Source: a bacterium | GTDB lineage: Bacteria; SM23-31; JAUVVT01 | Reading direction: 5' to 3' | Assembly (NCBI GenBank): GCA_030616165.1 | Contig: JAUWXV010000077.1 | Coordinates: 1-13,987 of the forward strand | Length of the DNA stretch: 13,987 bases | Shown here: in pieces, positions 1-9,100 of the stretch | Numbering within the stretch: the first letter of the stretch is position 1 | Layout of the letters: every line of letters starts with the position of its first letter | Notes under the pieces: model-generated | What the model saw: only the letters and a program-made list of their open reading frames with translations | What the model was told of the DNA's origin: nothing | Database searches by the model: none | Translations under genes and position numbers: made by a program

Positions 1-2
1 AT

Positions 3-3000
3 AAAAATACGGAATATTCAGATATTGAAGGAATGGAGCGATATGCCGAAAGTTTAAGGAAAAAATTTAAATCCGAATATGTTAATCACCCCAGAATAAG
101 GGGATTTTGTTTGCTGATAAAGAAAGAAGTTGTTGATACGATTGGTGGATTTGACGAAAGATTCAGATTCGGGAATTATGAGGATGATGATTTCTGCCTT
201 AGGATTAATAATGGAGGATTTTTCTGTGCAGTGGCGAAGGGGATATTTGTTCATCACTTTGGGTCGGTAACATTTAATGATATAGATATTAAATATAATG
301 AGATTCTTGAAGAAAACAGGAAAAGATTTATTGAGAAGTGGAGATTCGACCCTGAAAGCAGAGAAATAGAAATCTCAGGAACAGGTGAAATTAGAAAATT
401 AAAAGAAGAGGTTTATGAAGAAAAAGATATTCCTTGTCTTTTTGAAAAGGGGAGTAAGCTGGCAATATCCGGAAGAATTGATGAGGCAGAGGATGTTTAT
501 AATAAAATTCTTAAGATAAATCCCAATCATATAGAGACAATGTATAATTTTGCCTGTCTTGAGTATGAAAAGGGATTTCCAGAAAATGCGGTTCAACTTC
601 TTGAAAGAGTAGTAAGTCTGGATTCAAGTTTTGCCAAAGCCTGTAATGCACTTGGATTAATTAAATATTCACTTGGTAAAAAGGATTCTGCTTTAAGATA
701 TTTTAAAGATGCTATCTCAAAAGATATCAACTTTGATGAAGCGTATGACAATTATCTGAATACTGCAAATGAACTTGGATTTGCTGTAGATAAAAAGACT
801 GCTGACTTCGTTTTTTACACTGTTGGAATGAAGTTTGATGGTAATACCATATATGAAAAGGGGCTTGGTGGCAGTGAGAGTGCACTTTTTTATATAGCGA
901 GGGAACTGGCGAGGATTGGATATGTTGTGAAAGTTTTCAACAAGTGTGATAATCCTGGAATTTATGAAGGTGTGGAATATGGAGGCCTTACAGATTTTTA
1001 TATTTTTAATAGATTCTGCAAAATCAAGGTTTTTATTGCATCGCGCTCATTCAAGCCATACTTTTCAGAGATAAATGCCGAAAGAAAGGTTCTTTGGCTC
1101 CACGACCACTTTGAAATGGCATTTTTGGATGAGTATGATTTTAAAAAGATTGACCTCAAAGATATTGAGTTTTTTACCTTGAGCAAATGGCAGACTGATA
1201 TGTGGGCTGAAGGATTAAATCTCCCCGAAGATAAATTTTATATTACTCGCAACGGATTTAATCCTGACCTTTTCAACACAGAGAGGATAAAAAGAAATCG
1301 ATATAAATTAATCTATTCCAGCAGGCCAGAAAGGGGATTGGAGATTCTGCTTGATTTATTCCCGGAAATAAGAAAACGTGTACCTGAAGTGGAACTTAAC
1401 GTTTTTGCTTATGTTCCCTTTTCTGAAGATAGAGAGATGGAACCTCTTCGTGATAAATTAGAACAAGAAGGTGTGGTTTTAAGAGGAAGCGTTACTCAGG
1501 CGCAACTTGCGAAGGAGATGATGGGGTCGAGAGTTATGGTATATCCAAGTATTTGGGAGGAGACATCCTGTATGGCGGCGATTGAGGCACAGGCTGCCGG
1601 TCTGCCAATTGTTTCGTCTGTATTAGCTGCCCTGCCTGAGACTGTGGTTAATGGAAAAACCGGGATATTGATTGAGGGAGACCCTAAAAATGAAGAATAT
1701 AGAAAGAAATTTATTTATGAGGTCGTTGAACTTATTAAGAATGATAAGAAATGGGAGAATTTGAGTGAAAACAGCAGAAAAAGAGCATTTGAAATATATA
1801 CCTGGAAAAATATTGCAGAGGAATGGGCTGAAAAGTTTGAAGATGTTATTGGGAAAAAAAGTTTTTCAAAGATTAAGACAAAAAAGCTTTCTCTTTGTAT
1901 GATAGTGAAAAATGAGGAAAAAAATCTTCCAATATGTCTTGAAAGTGTTAAAGACATTGCGGACGAGATGATAATTGTTGATACTGGTTCTACTGATGAT
2001 ACTATTAAGATAGCGGAGAGTTTTGGGGCTGAGGTTTATAATTTTAAATGGTGTGATGATTTTTCAGAAGCAAGGAATTACGCTTTGTCTAAAGCGGAAG
2101 GCGAATGGATTTTATACCTTGATGCCGATGAGAGGTTGAATGATGAAAATGCAAAAAAGGTTTTAAAGGTGATAAACAGAGATGATATAATGGCGGTGAG
2201 CCTGAATCTACATACCCCACAGGAAGAAGACAATTTGATTAAATATTCATCGCTTGATTACTGCAGACTTTTCAAGAAGCATCCTAAGATAAGATTTGAG
2301 GGAAAAATTCACGAACAGGTCCTTCCTTCTATTAATATGTTGAACGGGAAGGTTCTCAAGTCTGATATAATAATTGAACATTTTGGATATAGAATTTCTG
2401 AAGAAAAGAGAAATGAGAGATTAAATAGAAATGTTAATATTCTGAAAAATGTTTTGAAAGAAACTCCTGATGATTCTTTTATGCATTTTTATCTGGCAAA
2501 GACATACAGATTAATGGGGAAAGATGCTGATGCTGTTAAAGAATTTGAAAAGGTGATTGAATTAAATAAAGGAGATATGAAGGATAGGCTGATTGCGGAA
2601 GTTTTTACGGCATTATCACAGTTATATCTTAAAATGGAGGATTATACTGCTTCGAGAAGTTGTGCTTTGAAGGCTATAGAGATGGCAGAGTACGAAATTC
2701 TACCGAGATACATACTTGTAACTCTTGATTTTATTGAAGAAAATTTTTCAGATGCTCTCACTAAACTTGAAAAAATGCTTGAAACTGTCGAAGATAAGAA
2801 TAAGAGAGCTTTATCCGGAGAGGTAGATATATCTCAAATTTATGAGGATATGGGGAATTGCAAGTTCAGGATGAATGATTTTAGCGGAGCAGTGAAAAAT
2901 TATGAAAAGGCAATCTTGATGGATGATAGTAAATATACAGCACATTTTAATCTGGGGAATGTCCTGTTTAACATGGGGAATATAGATGATGCATTAAAAG

Positions 3001-3098
3001 AATACGAAAGGGTACTGGAACTGAAGAAAGAATTTGAGCCAGCAGAAAAAAATTTAATGGTATGCAGAAAAATATTAGGCAGAGTAACAACACTTTAA
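3..3098 (+). CDS. Multidomain TPR glycosyltransferase (GT2-TPR-GT4-GT2-TPR), 5' end outside window
   Basis: Predicted cytoplasmic enzyme that transfers sugars from nucleotide-sugar donors, probably to protein. The reading frame is open to the left edge, so the ATG at 33 is likely internal and the N-terminal half of the first domain is missing. Numbering from that ATG: residues 1-115 are the end of a GT2 domain (GGFDERF, then EDDDFC); about 135-255 are TPRs; about 258-610 form a GT4 GT-B domain with the GGSE donor-side motif and an E-x7-E motif (E510, E518); about 617-800 form a second, complete GT2 domain with CMIVKNEE, DTGSTDD (650), DFSEARN, DAD (697-699) and IHE (759-761); about 810-1021 are TPRs. 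The catalytic motifs of the two complete domains look intact. The next gene starts 9 bases downstream. The domain calls are firm. Flagellin as acceptor is inferred from context; a polysaccharide acceptor is the alternative. Confidence 0.88.
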   Translation, partial: KNTEYSDIEGMERYAESLRKKFKSEYVNHPRIRGFCLLIKKEVVDTIGGFDERFRFGNYEDDDFCLRINNGGFFCAVAKGIFVHHFGSVTFNDIDIKYNEILEENRKRFIEKWRFDPESREIEISGTGEIRKLKEEVYEEKDIPCLFEKGSKLAISGRIDEAEDVYNKILKINPNHIETMYNFACLEYEKGFPENAVQLLERVVSLDSSFAKACNALGLIKYSLGKKDSALRYFKDAISKDINFDEAYDNYLNTANELGFAVDKKTADFVFYTVGMKFDGNTIYEKGLGGSESALFYIARELARIGYVVKVFNKCDNPGIYEGVEYGGLTDFYIFNRFCKIKVFIASRSFKPYFSEINAERKVLWLHDHFEMAFLDEYDFKKIDLKDIEFFTLSKWQTDMWAEGLNLPEDKFYITRNGFNPDLFNTERIKRNRYKLIYSSRPERGLEILLDLFPEIRKRVPEVELNVFAYVPFSEDREMEPLRDKLEQEGVVLRGSVTQAQLAKEMMGSRVMVYPSIWEETSCMAAIEAQAAGLPIVSSVLAALPETVVNGKTGILIEGDPKNEEYRKKFIYEVVELIKNDKKWENLSENSRKRAFEIYTWKNIAEEWAEKFEDVIGKKSFSKIKTKKLSLCMIVKNEEKNLPICLESVKDIADEMIIVDTGSTDDTIKIAESFGAEVYNFKWCDDFSEARNYALSKAEGEWILYLDADERLNDENAKKVLKVINRDDIMAVSLNLHTPQEEDNLIKYSSLDYCRLFKKHPKIRFEGKIHEQVLPSINMLNGKVLKSDIIIEHFGYRISEEKRNERLNRNVNILKNVLKETPDDSFMHFYLAKTYRLMGKDADAVKEFEKVIELNKGDMKDRLIAEVFTALSQLYLKMEDYTASRSCALKAIEMAEYEILPRYILVTLDFIEENFSDALTKLEKMLETVEDKNKRALSGEVDISQIYEDMGNCKFRMNDFSGAVKNYEKAILMDDSKYTAHFNLGNVLFNMGNIDDALKEYERVLELKKEFEPAEKNLMVCRKILGRVTTL

Positions 3099-3107
3099 AA
3101 AATTTTT

Positions 3108-4799
3108 ATGGAAAAGAATAAAGATATTCTTGAAAAATTATTGAAGAAGGTTGAAAAAAGACCTGATTCGGCTGAGGAATATGAGAAACTTTTTAATTAT
3201 TATGTCTCTGATGGAATGGAGGATGAAGCAGTCTCGATACTTGAAAAACTTCTTGAAATTAAAAAAGACTATCCGGAAGGTGAATGTCATCTTGGGATTA
3301 TGTATTTCAACAGGGGTGATTTGGAAAAGGCCGAAGAGAGATTTCTGCATGCACTTAAGATTGAGCCTGAAATGAAAGATGCAAATTTTAATCTTGGGAT
3401 TCTTTATAAAATCTATAAGAAATATAAAGAATCACTTCTGTTTTTCAGAAAAGTAATATACCAGGACCCTGCTGACATAGAAACACTCTTTAATGTTGCA
3501 GAATGCTGTGTAGAAATCGGAAAGAATAAAGATGCAGAATTTTTCTATCAAAAAGTTTTAAAATTAGACCCAGACCATAAAGGAGCAAAAGAAGGATTGG
3601 TAAAGATAAAGGGAAATAAAAAAGATATAAAAAGATATTCCAAAAAGGAGAGACTTGATATCCTTTTTGTTCAGGAATTTCCCTGTATTCGAAATTACAA
3701 GATGGCAAGAGCATTGAAATCAAAGGGACATAAGGTTTCTTTGGCGTATACACGGGCGAAGTTGAGTCAAATTTATAATCTTAATGATGATGTTTATCAT
3801 AAATTGATTCCTATAGCGGATTTCAGGCAGTTATGGGATGTTTCAAGGTTATATGATATTGTTCACTGTCATAATGAGCCTGATGTATTGACTGTTAACT
3901 GCCTTGCAGGGGATAGTCCAGTGATTCATGATACACACGACCTTATATCACTGCGGGAACCAAAGAATGTAAACTTTAAATTCTTTGAAGGTATTGCTAA
4001 CAGGGGTTCTGACGGAAGGGTGTATTCTTCTCACCTTCAAATGTCGGAAGCACATGATATGTATGGCATTGAACCTGATAATTCCATTGTTTTATACAAC
4101 TATGTTTCAAAGGATGATGTTCCATTTAAACTTAAGCCAAAAATTTCTAAAAAAGATGGCGAAATACATATAGTTTATGAGGGTGGCATTGGTGTGGATA
4201 TTCCACACAGAAATTTTATGCCGATATTCAAAGAGATAGCAAAAAGAGGAATTCATATTCACATTTATCCTGCCTTTCACATAAAGGAATATGAGAGGGA
4301 ATTCAGTAATAATCCTTATATTCATTATAATAGACCGATATCTCCGGGAGATATTATGTATGAGATGAGTCAGTATGATTTCGGTATAATACCATTTATA
4401 GAGTCGGAAGAGAATTCGCGACATACTAATTCAATGATTCCACATAAACTATTTGAATATATGGCTGCTGGGCTTCCTGTGATTGCTTCAGATATTAAAG
4501 GGGTAAAGTATTTTATAGAAAAAGATAATATCGGTATTACTTATAAAAATGTTGATGATATTTTTAATGTAATCGGTGAACTTGAAAAGATAAAAGTTAA
4601 GAATAAAATATATACAATTGAAGATGAAATTGATAAACTTGTTGAGTTTTATCATAAGATAATAGTTAAAAAGAAGGGCTCCCCAAATGAGATTTATGAT
4701 GAAAAGCGGAGAGAATATCTAAAAAGAGTATATTCTAAACTTGAACATATAAATGATTTTTATAAAGGGGTAAATATAGACCCTTTAACAATTAATTAA
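3108..4799 (+). CDS. TPR-GT4 family glycosyltransferase
   Basis: Predicted GT-B fold glycosyltransferase of family GT4 with an N-terminal TPR domain. Residues 1-170 contain about four TPRs (for example the stretch around HLGIMYFNRGDLEKAEERF). The GT4 part runs from about 180 to 520: the N-terminal Rossmann half includes HCHNEPD and IHDTHDL, and the donor-binding half includes KLFEYMAAGLPVIASD at about 446-461. The first glutamate of the usual GT4 E-x7-E motif is replaced by Ser441, as in many KLFEY-type GT4 enzymes, so this need not mean loss of activity. The C-terminal 40 residues are charged and helical. The start is the first ATG after the upstream stop; no Shine-Dalgarno sequence is visible, so translation is probably coupled to the preceding gene (9-base gap). 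Donor and acceptor are unknown; flagellin is the acceptor inferred from context. Confidence 0.87.
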   Translation: MEKNKDILEKLLKKVEKRPDSAEEYEKLFNYYVSDGMEDEAVSILEKLLEIKKDYPEGECHLGIMYFNRGDLEKAEERFLHALKIEPEMKDANFNLGILYKIYKKYKESLLFFRKVIYQDPADIETLFNVAECCVEIGKNKDAEFFYQKVLKLDPDHKGAKEGLVKIKGNKKDIKRYSKKERLDILFVQEFPCIRNYKMARALKSKGHKVSLAYTRAKLSQIYNLNDDVYHKLIPIADFRQLWDVSRLYDIVHCHNEPDVLTVNCLAGDSPVIHDTHDLISLREPKNVNFKFFEGIANRGSDGRVYSSHLQMSEAHDMYGIEPDNSIVLYNYVSKDDVPFKLKPKISKKDGEIHIVYEGGIGVDIPHRNFMPIFKEIAKRGIHIHIYPAFHIKEYEREFSNNPYIHYNRPISPGDIMYEMSQYDFGIIPFIESEENSRHTNSMIPHKLFEYMAAGLPVIASDIKGVKYFIEKDNIGITYKNVDDIFNVIGELEKIKVKNKIYTIEDEIDKLVEFYHKIIVKKKGSPNEIYDEKRREYLKRVYSKLEHINDFYKGVNIDPLTIN

Positions 4800-4833
4800 T
4801 TTTAATATTCATAGTGTAAAAGGAAATTTATTT

Positions 4834-6921
4834 ATGAATAATTTATTGGACGATGCGATAGCACTGCAGGACCATCAAAAAATCATTGAAATTTGTAATG
4901 AGAATTTGAAAGATATTGGTGAGAAGCATAATAATGAGGATTATTTAAGATATTCTATTATTAAAAGTATTTCTCTGATAAGGATTAATGGAATAGAAGA
5001 GTCAAAAGAGATTCTGGATAATCTTTATAATGAAGCATATAAAACTATTGATGTAGAATTTCTTCTTTGTCATATATCTTCACTCGTTGGTGAATGTGAA
5101 AATTCCATTAAATTTGGTAAAATATATCTTGAACATCTGGAGAACAAAAAAGGGAATAGTTTTCCTTCCTTTACCGATGCTGGTGGTAAACCGCACGAAG
5201 TATGCAACAATCTTGGGACGATGTCACTGAGGTTAAAGAGAAATGAAGACGCTGTGATGTTTTTTAATAAGGGACTTAAGTATAAAGATGATTATCCTCT
5301 TTTGTATCATAATTTAGGAGTTATTTACAGCAAGTTGAACAGATGGGATGATGCCAGAGAGATAATGAAGCGAGGAAGGGATAAATGTCCTGATGACCCT
5401 GAAATTCACAGAATATTGGGTATAGTCTATAGATCATTGTATTACTTTGGTAGAAGCAAGGAAGAACTTATAATTGCAGCATCACTCGGTTCTCAAGAGG
5501 CATTTTTTGACCTTGCAGTTCATTGCAGAATTTTATGCAAGTTTAAAGAGGCAAAATCATGGATGGATAAGTATCTTATTTTTAATCCGAAAAGCACCGA
5601 AGCCAGGGAATTTATAACCGCAATTAAAAAATTTCCTTATTACAGGAGAAAAGAACCAACAATAAGCGTTTGTATGATTGTCAAAGATGAGGAAGAGATG
5701 CTTGGTCAGTGTTTGGAATCGGTTGTTGATGTCGCAGATGAAATAGTTGTAGTTGATACTGGCTCAAAAGATAAGACAGTAGAAATTGCTGAAGAGTTTG
5801 GAGCAAAAGTTTTTCATCATCCCTGGAATGATAGTTTTAGTGAGGCGAGAAATTACTCATTAAGACATGCGACTGGTGATTGGATTTTGGTGATAGATGC
5901 TGATGAGGTTTTAGAACGGGAAGATATACCAAAAGTTCTGGAATCAAAGTGGCAAAGAGAGTTCAATGCAGTCTGTTTTGCAGTTTATAGTGTTCTTCCT
6001 GGTCAGATTGGCGGTGTTAATATGGGTAAAAATTATTCAGCAAGACTTTTTAAAAACAGAAAGAGCGTCTATTATGAAGGTATTGTACACAATGTTTTAA
6101 AACTGCCAAAGAAAACCGCTACATCTGAGATAAGAATGTATCACTACGGGTATGACCTGAGAACAGATAAGATGTCTGAGAAGTATGAAAGAAGTATAAA
6201 ACTCCTTTTAAAACAGGTTAAGGAAGACCCTGAAGACCCTTTTGTTCGATATAACACGGCTCAAATGTTTCTCAGCAGAAACTTTGTTAAAGAGGCTGAG
6301 GAACATGCTAAAAAAATAGTTGAGATTATTAATCCAGATAATAAGAAACAACAGCATCTTTATTTAATGGGTTTATACCAATTGGCTTTAATAAATATCC
6401 GTAATGATAATTACGAAACTTCTGAGAGATACTGCCTTGAAGCATTCCAAATTATGGAAGATTATGTAGACTCTATACATCTCCTTATGTGGATTTATTT
6501 TATTGAGAAAAGGTACGACAAAGCAAAAGAAATGTGCAATAAATTATTAAAAGCAATAGAAAAAAACCTGAAAAAAGATAATTTTAATATGCTTATATTA
6601 AATAAAATTGGAAGCGATTATGAGGCGTATTACGTTCTTGGAGAAATCGCCGGGTATGAAGGAGATGTATTAAAAGCAAAAGATTACATAATAAATTCCC
6701 TTAAGTGCAATCCATATTACTGGAAGGCTTATCACTGTCTTGGAGAGATTCTTATGAAAGAGGGAGATTATGAAGGGGCAAGTGAGTTTTTTGAATATGG
6801 CATAAAGTATGGTTATCTGAATGCAGAAAAATATGGGACTGTCGGTGCTAAAAGAGAAGATTATTCTTCTATGTTAGAAGGTTATAAAAATGCCCTGGAA
6901 AAGAGCGTATTAACCGAATGA
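4834..6921 (+). CDS. TPR-GT2-TPR glycosyltransferase
   Basis: Predicted family-2 glycosyltransferase (GT-A fold) between two TPR regions: TPRs at about 1-270, GT2 at about 272-455, TPRs at about 460-685. The GT2 domain shows CMIVKDEE, VVDTGSKD (D308), the SFSEARN segment and IDADE (DAD at 355-357), the metal/nucleotide-binding DxD equivalent. At the place where the two related GT2 domains in this window read IHE, this one reads VHN (His419, Asn420), a non-conservative change at a conserved site. An AAAAGGA Shine-Dalgarno at about 4818-4824 supports the ATG at 4834. The gap from the previous stop is 34 bases, with no terminator seen. The GT2 type resembles the WaaE/SunS-like group with C-terminal TPRs. 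Donor and acceptor are not shown by sequence. Confidence 0.87.
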   Translation: MNNLLDDAIALQDHQKIIEICNENLKDIGEKHNNEDYLRYSIIKSISLIRINGIEESKEILDNLYNEAYKTIDVEFLLCHISSLVGECENSIKFGKIYLEHLENKKGNSFPSFTDAGGKPHEVCNNLGTMSLRLKRNEDAVMFFNKGLKYKDDYPLLYHNLGVIYSKLNRWDDAREIMKRGRDKCPDDPEIHRILGIVYRSLYYFGRSKEELIIAASLGSQEAFFDLAVHCRILCKFKEAKSWMDKYLIFNPKSTEAREFITAIKKFPYYRRKEPTISVCMIVKDEEEMLGQCLESVVDVADEIVVVDTGSKDKTVEIAEEFGAKVFHHPWNDSFSEARNYSLRHATGDWILVIDADEVLEREDIPKVLESKWQREFNAVCFAVYSVLPGQIGGVNMGKNYSARLFKNRKSVYYEGIVHNVLKLPKKTATSEIRMYHYGYDLRTDKMSEKYERSIKLLLKQVKEDPEDPFVRYNTAQMFLSRNFVKEAEEHAKKIVEIINPDNKKQQHLYLMGLYQLALINIRNDNYETSERYCLEAFQIMEDYVDSIHLLMWIYFIEKRYDKAKEMCNKLLKAIEKNLKKDNFNMLILNKIGSDYEAYYVLGEIAGYEGDVLKAKDYIINSLKCNPYYWKAYHCLGEILMKEGDYEGASEFFEYGIKYGYLNAEKYGTVGAKREDYSSMLEGYKNALEKSVLTE

Positions 6922-6939
6922 TAAATTATTTTATGAAAG

Positions 6940-8817
6940 ATGGGATATATTAAAGATAAAAAGATATTGTTGTCATTATGTATGATAGTAAAGGATGAAG
7001 AGTCACACTTAAGAAGTTGTATTGAAAGTGTAAAAGATTTGGTTGATGAGGTAATAGTTGTTGATACTGGTTCTAAGGATAATACAGTAAAGATTGCACA
7101 GGAATTCGGAGCAAAAGTTTATCATTATAAATGGAACGATGATTTTTCATCAGCAAGAAATGAATCTTTGAAATATGCAGTGGGGGATTGGATATTGGTT
7201 CTGGATGCCGATGAAAGGATTGATGAAAAAAATAAGATAAAAATAAAAGATTTAATAAAGGGAAAGGGGAATTTAGCGTATTATTTAAATTTTAAAAGTA
7301 GGATGAATACGGGGTGTATGGGAGACTATGTTTACAATGCTCATCCCCGCCTATTTCAAAACAGGCGGGGTATTTTTTATCAGGGAAGAATTCATGAGGA
7401 AATTATATCTTCAGTGAAAATTGCCGGGGGAACAATATCTCTCAGTGACGTCGAAGTCGAACATTTCGGATATGAGGAGCATTTGTATAAACAAAAAAAC
7501 AAAGCAAAAAGGAATATTAAAATTTTAATGAAAGAACTGAATAATGATCCTGATAATGGAATGATATATTTTTATCTTGGTGAATCTTATTCATTGTTAC
7601 ACCAATGGAGAAAGGCGGTTGAATATTATAAAAAAGGAGCCAAAAAAGAGAATATTCCAGACATGAACAGGGCATTACTATATCAGAATTTTGGAACAGC
7701 ACTGCTTCACTTAAAAAGGTATGATGAAGCAATAAAATCAGAAGCGAAGGCTGTTGAGTTTAATCCTTACATAACAACGCCCCATATTGTTTCTGCTCAG
7801 GCAGGGTTTGAGAGTAAAAATTATGATAAAACTATCTGGGAGCTTAACGGGTATCTTGAAAAGATTAATCAGAAAAATATAAAAAAGAATAATTATATAA
7901 TTTTTCACGAACCGAATTTACCATTTGTTTATACCCTTTTGGGAAAGGCATATCTGAATACGAATAATTTTCATGATGCTGAAAAATGTTTTCTTAAAGT
8001 AATTAGTGAAAATGAGGCATCTGATGGAATATTTTATCTTTTATATAAAACAGCGTTAGGGAAAAACAATCTTGAAGGGGCTGAAGAATATATTAAAAAG
8101 GCAATAAATATAAATAAAAATTGTGCAGGATATTATGTTGAACTCGGAAGTATTTTAGGGAATCAGAAAAGATTTTCGGAAGCAGAGGGGATTTTCAAAA
8201 ATGCGCTTAATATTGACAGCAGAAATAAAGAAGCAGTAAAGGGCCTGGGATTGGTTTATTTTAATAAGAATGAATATAAAAAGGCTATTTCTGAATTTGA
8301 GAAGATTAAAGAAAATAATGTTGAGATACTCGAGTTGCTTGCCGAATCATACAGTAATATTGGACAGGTCAATGATGCTCAAAAGATTATCGAATCTCTC
8401 TTAAAAAGCGGTATAAGAAAGCAGAATTATTATTATTTTTTGGGGAGAATTAGCGAAATCTCGGGGGAAAAGGAAAAGGCAAATGAGTTCTATGGGCAGG
8501 CGGCATATTGGGAAGATGGGAGTTCGGAATTATATTTTATGACAGGGAATAAATTATTGAATGCAGGTTTGTTTGATGATGCCATATATGCATACAATAA
8601 ATCCATTAGATTAACTCCACAGGTTAAAGAGCCAAGAATGAATCTTGCTCTCACCTATATAAAAAAGGAAGATTTTCAAAAAGCGATAGAGACATATTCA
8701 GGTTTACTTAAGGTTGACCCATTGGATAAAAAAGTTAAAAGAAATCTTGCAGCTCTTTATGGAAAGATAGGGGATATAAGAAAATCTGAAAAATATCTCC
8801 TGGAATCGAAAGAATGA
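6940..8817 (+). CDS. GT2-TPR glycosyltransferase with long TPR array
   Basis: Predicted GT2 glycosyltransferase with the catalytic domain at the N-terminus (about 8-190) and TPRs filling the rest (about 195-625, roughly a dozen units). Motifs seen: LSLCMIVKDEE, VVDTGSKD (D42), DDFSSARN, LDADE (DAD at 89-91), RLFQN and GRIHEE (H152, E153). The layout is like SunS-type enzymes, but the TPR array is far longer. ATG 6940 is the only ATG between the in-frame stop at 6934 and the conserved motif; only a weak GAAAGA precedes it, so coupling to the upstream gene (stop at 6921) is likely. A GC-rich, terminator-like inverted repeat lies inside the catalytic domain (7345-7370). Its position next to flagellin suggests flagellin as acceptor, but that is inference. 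Confidence 0.87.
   Translation: MGYIKDKKILLSLCMIVKDEESHLRSCIESVKDLVDEVIVVDTGSKDNTVKIAQEFGAKVYHYKWNDDFSSARNESLKYAVGDWILVLDADERIDEKNKIKIKDLIKGKGNLAYYLNFKSRMNTGCMGDYVYNAHPRLFQNRRGIFYQGRIHEEIISSVKIAGGTISLSDVEVEHFGYEEHLYKQKNKAKRNIKILMKELNNDPDNGMIYFYLGESYSLLHQWRKAVEYYKKGAKKENIPDMNRALLYQNFGTALLHLKRYDEAIKSEAKAVEFNPYITTPHIVSAQAGFESKNYDKTIWELNGYLEKINQKNIKKNNYIIFHEPNLPFVYTLLGKAYLNTNNFHDAEKCFLKVISENEASDGIFYLLYKTALGKNNLEGAEEYIKKAININKNCAGYYVELGSILGNQKRFSEAEGIFKNALNIDSRNKEAVKGLGLVYFNKNEYKKAISEFEKIKENNVEILELLAESYSNIGQVNDAQKIIESLLKSGIRKQNYYYFLGRISEISGEKEKANEFYGQAAYWEDGSSELYFMTGNKLLNAGLFDDAIYAYNKSIRLTPQVKEPRMNLALTYIKKEDFQKAIETYSGLLKVDPLDKKVKRNLAALYGKIGDIRKSEKYLLESKE
7345..7378 (+). terminator. Terminator-like hairpin inside the fourth glycosyltransferase gene
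   Basis: CCCCGCCT (7345-7352) and AGGCGGGG (7363-7370) are perfect 8-base inverted repeats around a 10-base loop, followed directly by TATTTTTT. This is the form of an intrinsic terminator on the + strand, but it lies within an intact reading frame, in codons for the conserved RLFQNRRG segment. It uses CGC and CGG arginine codons, which are scarce in the neighbouring AGA-rich sequence. It may act as an attenuator in untranslated or poorly translated message; ribosomes would normally melt it. Function is unproven. Confidence 0.4.
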
Positions 8818-8945
8818 GATTTTTCTGTATTTAGTGTTATAAATGAAGACTTTTTATCACTTTGATAGTGGTTATTATATATTGATTTAAGATTTATTTC
8901 CGTGGTGATTTAATTTTATTTGTCTAAAAAAAGTTATTTAAAAAG

Positions 8946-8972
8946 TAAAGTTTTAATGAAAAATGTCGATTA
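8946..8972 (+). promoter_or_regulatory. Sigma-28 (FliA/SigD)-type promoter of flagellin
   Basis: TAAAGTTT (8946-8953), exactly 11 bases, then GTCGATTA (8965-8972). The known flagellar sigma consensus is TAAAGTTT-N11-GCCGATAA, so the -35 box is perfect and the -10 box matches 6 of 8 including the CGAT core. A start of transcription near 8980 would give a leader of about 170 bases before the flagellin ATG. A second site of the same form lies upstream of flgM, which strengthens both calls. Confidence 0.75.
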
Positions 8973-9100
8973 TTATATATAAACATAAGTGTATTGAAAT
9001 TTATAAATTTAGGTGATAAAAAATCAATTTTAAAAGATTAAAATAAAAAAGTAAAACAAAAAGAGGGTATTGTATAAGTATTTGTAATAAATAAAGATAG

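Noticed and set aside
4220-4227. GCCGATAT inside the second glycosyltransferase gene (and ACCGATAT at 4334), as sigma-28 promoters
   Set aside because: No TAAA box at the required distance upstream, and both lie within coding sequence with no downstream start to serve.
54-4424. Several antisense reading frames of 60-105 codons opposite the glycosyltransferase genes
   Set aside because: They mirror well-supported + strand genes, have no ribosome sites or recognisable domains, and are rich in Phe/Ile/Leu as expected from the complement of Lys/Glu-rich coding sequence.
6933-6953. Six-codon reading frame (ATG ... TAA) overlapping the start of the fourth glycosyltransferase, possible leader peptide
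   Set aside because: No good ribosome site, and AT-rich sequence gives such frames by chance; the overlap alone is not evidence.
4834-8817. SunS-like S-glycosylation of flagellin
   Set aside because: The GT2-TPR layout resembles SunS, but the flagellin in this window has no cysteine.
8856-8880. Hairpin ATCACT/AGTGGT after the last glycosyltransferase, as terminator
   Set aside because: Six pairs including one G-U and no T run after it; too weak to call.
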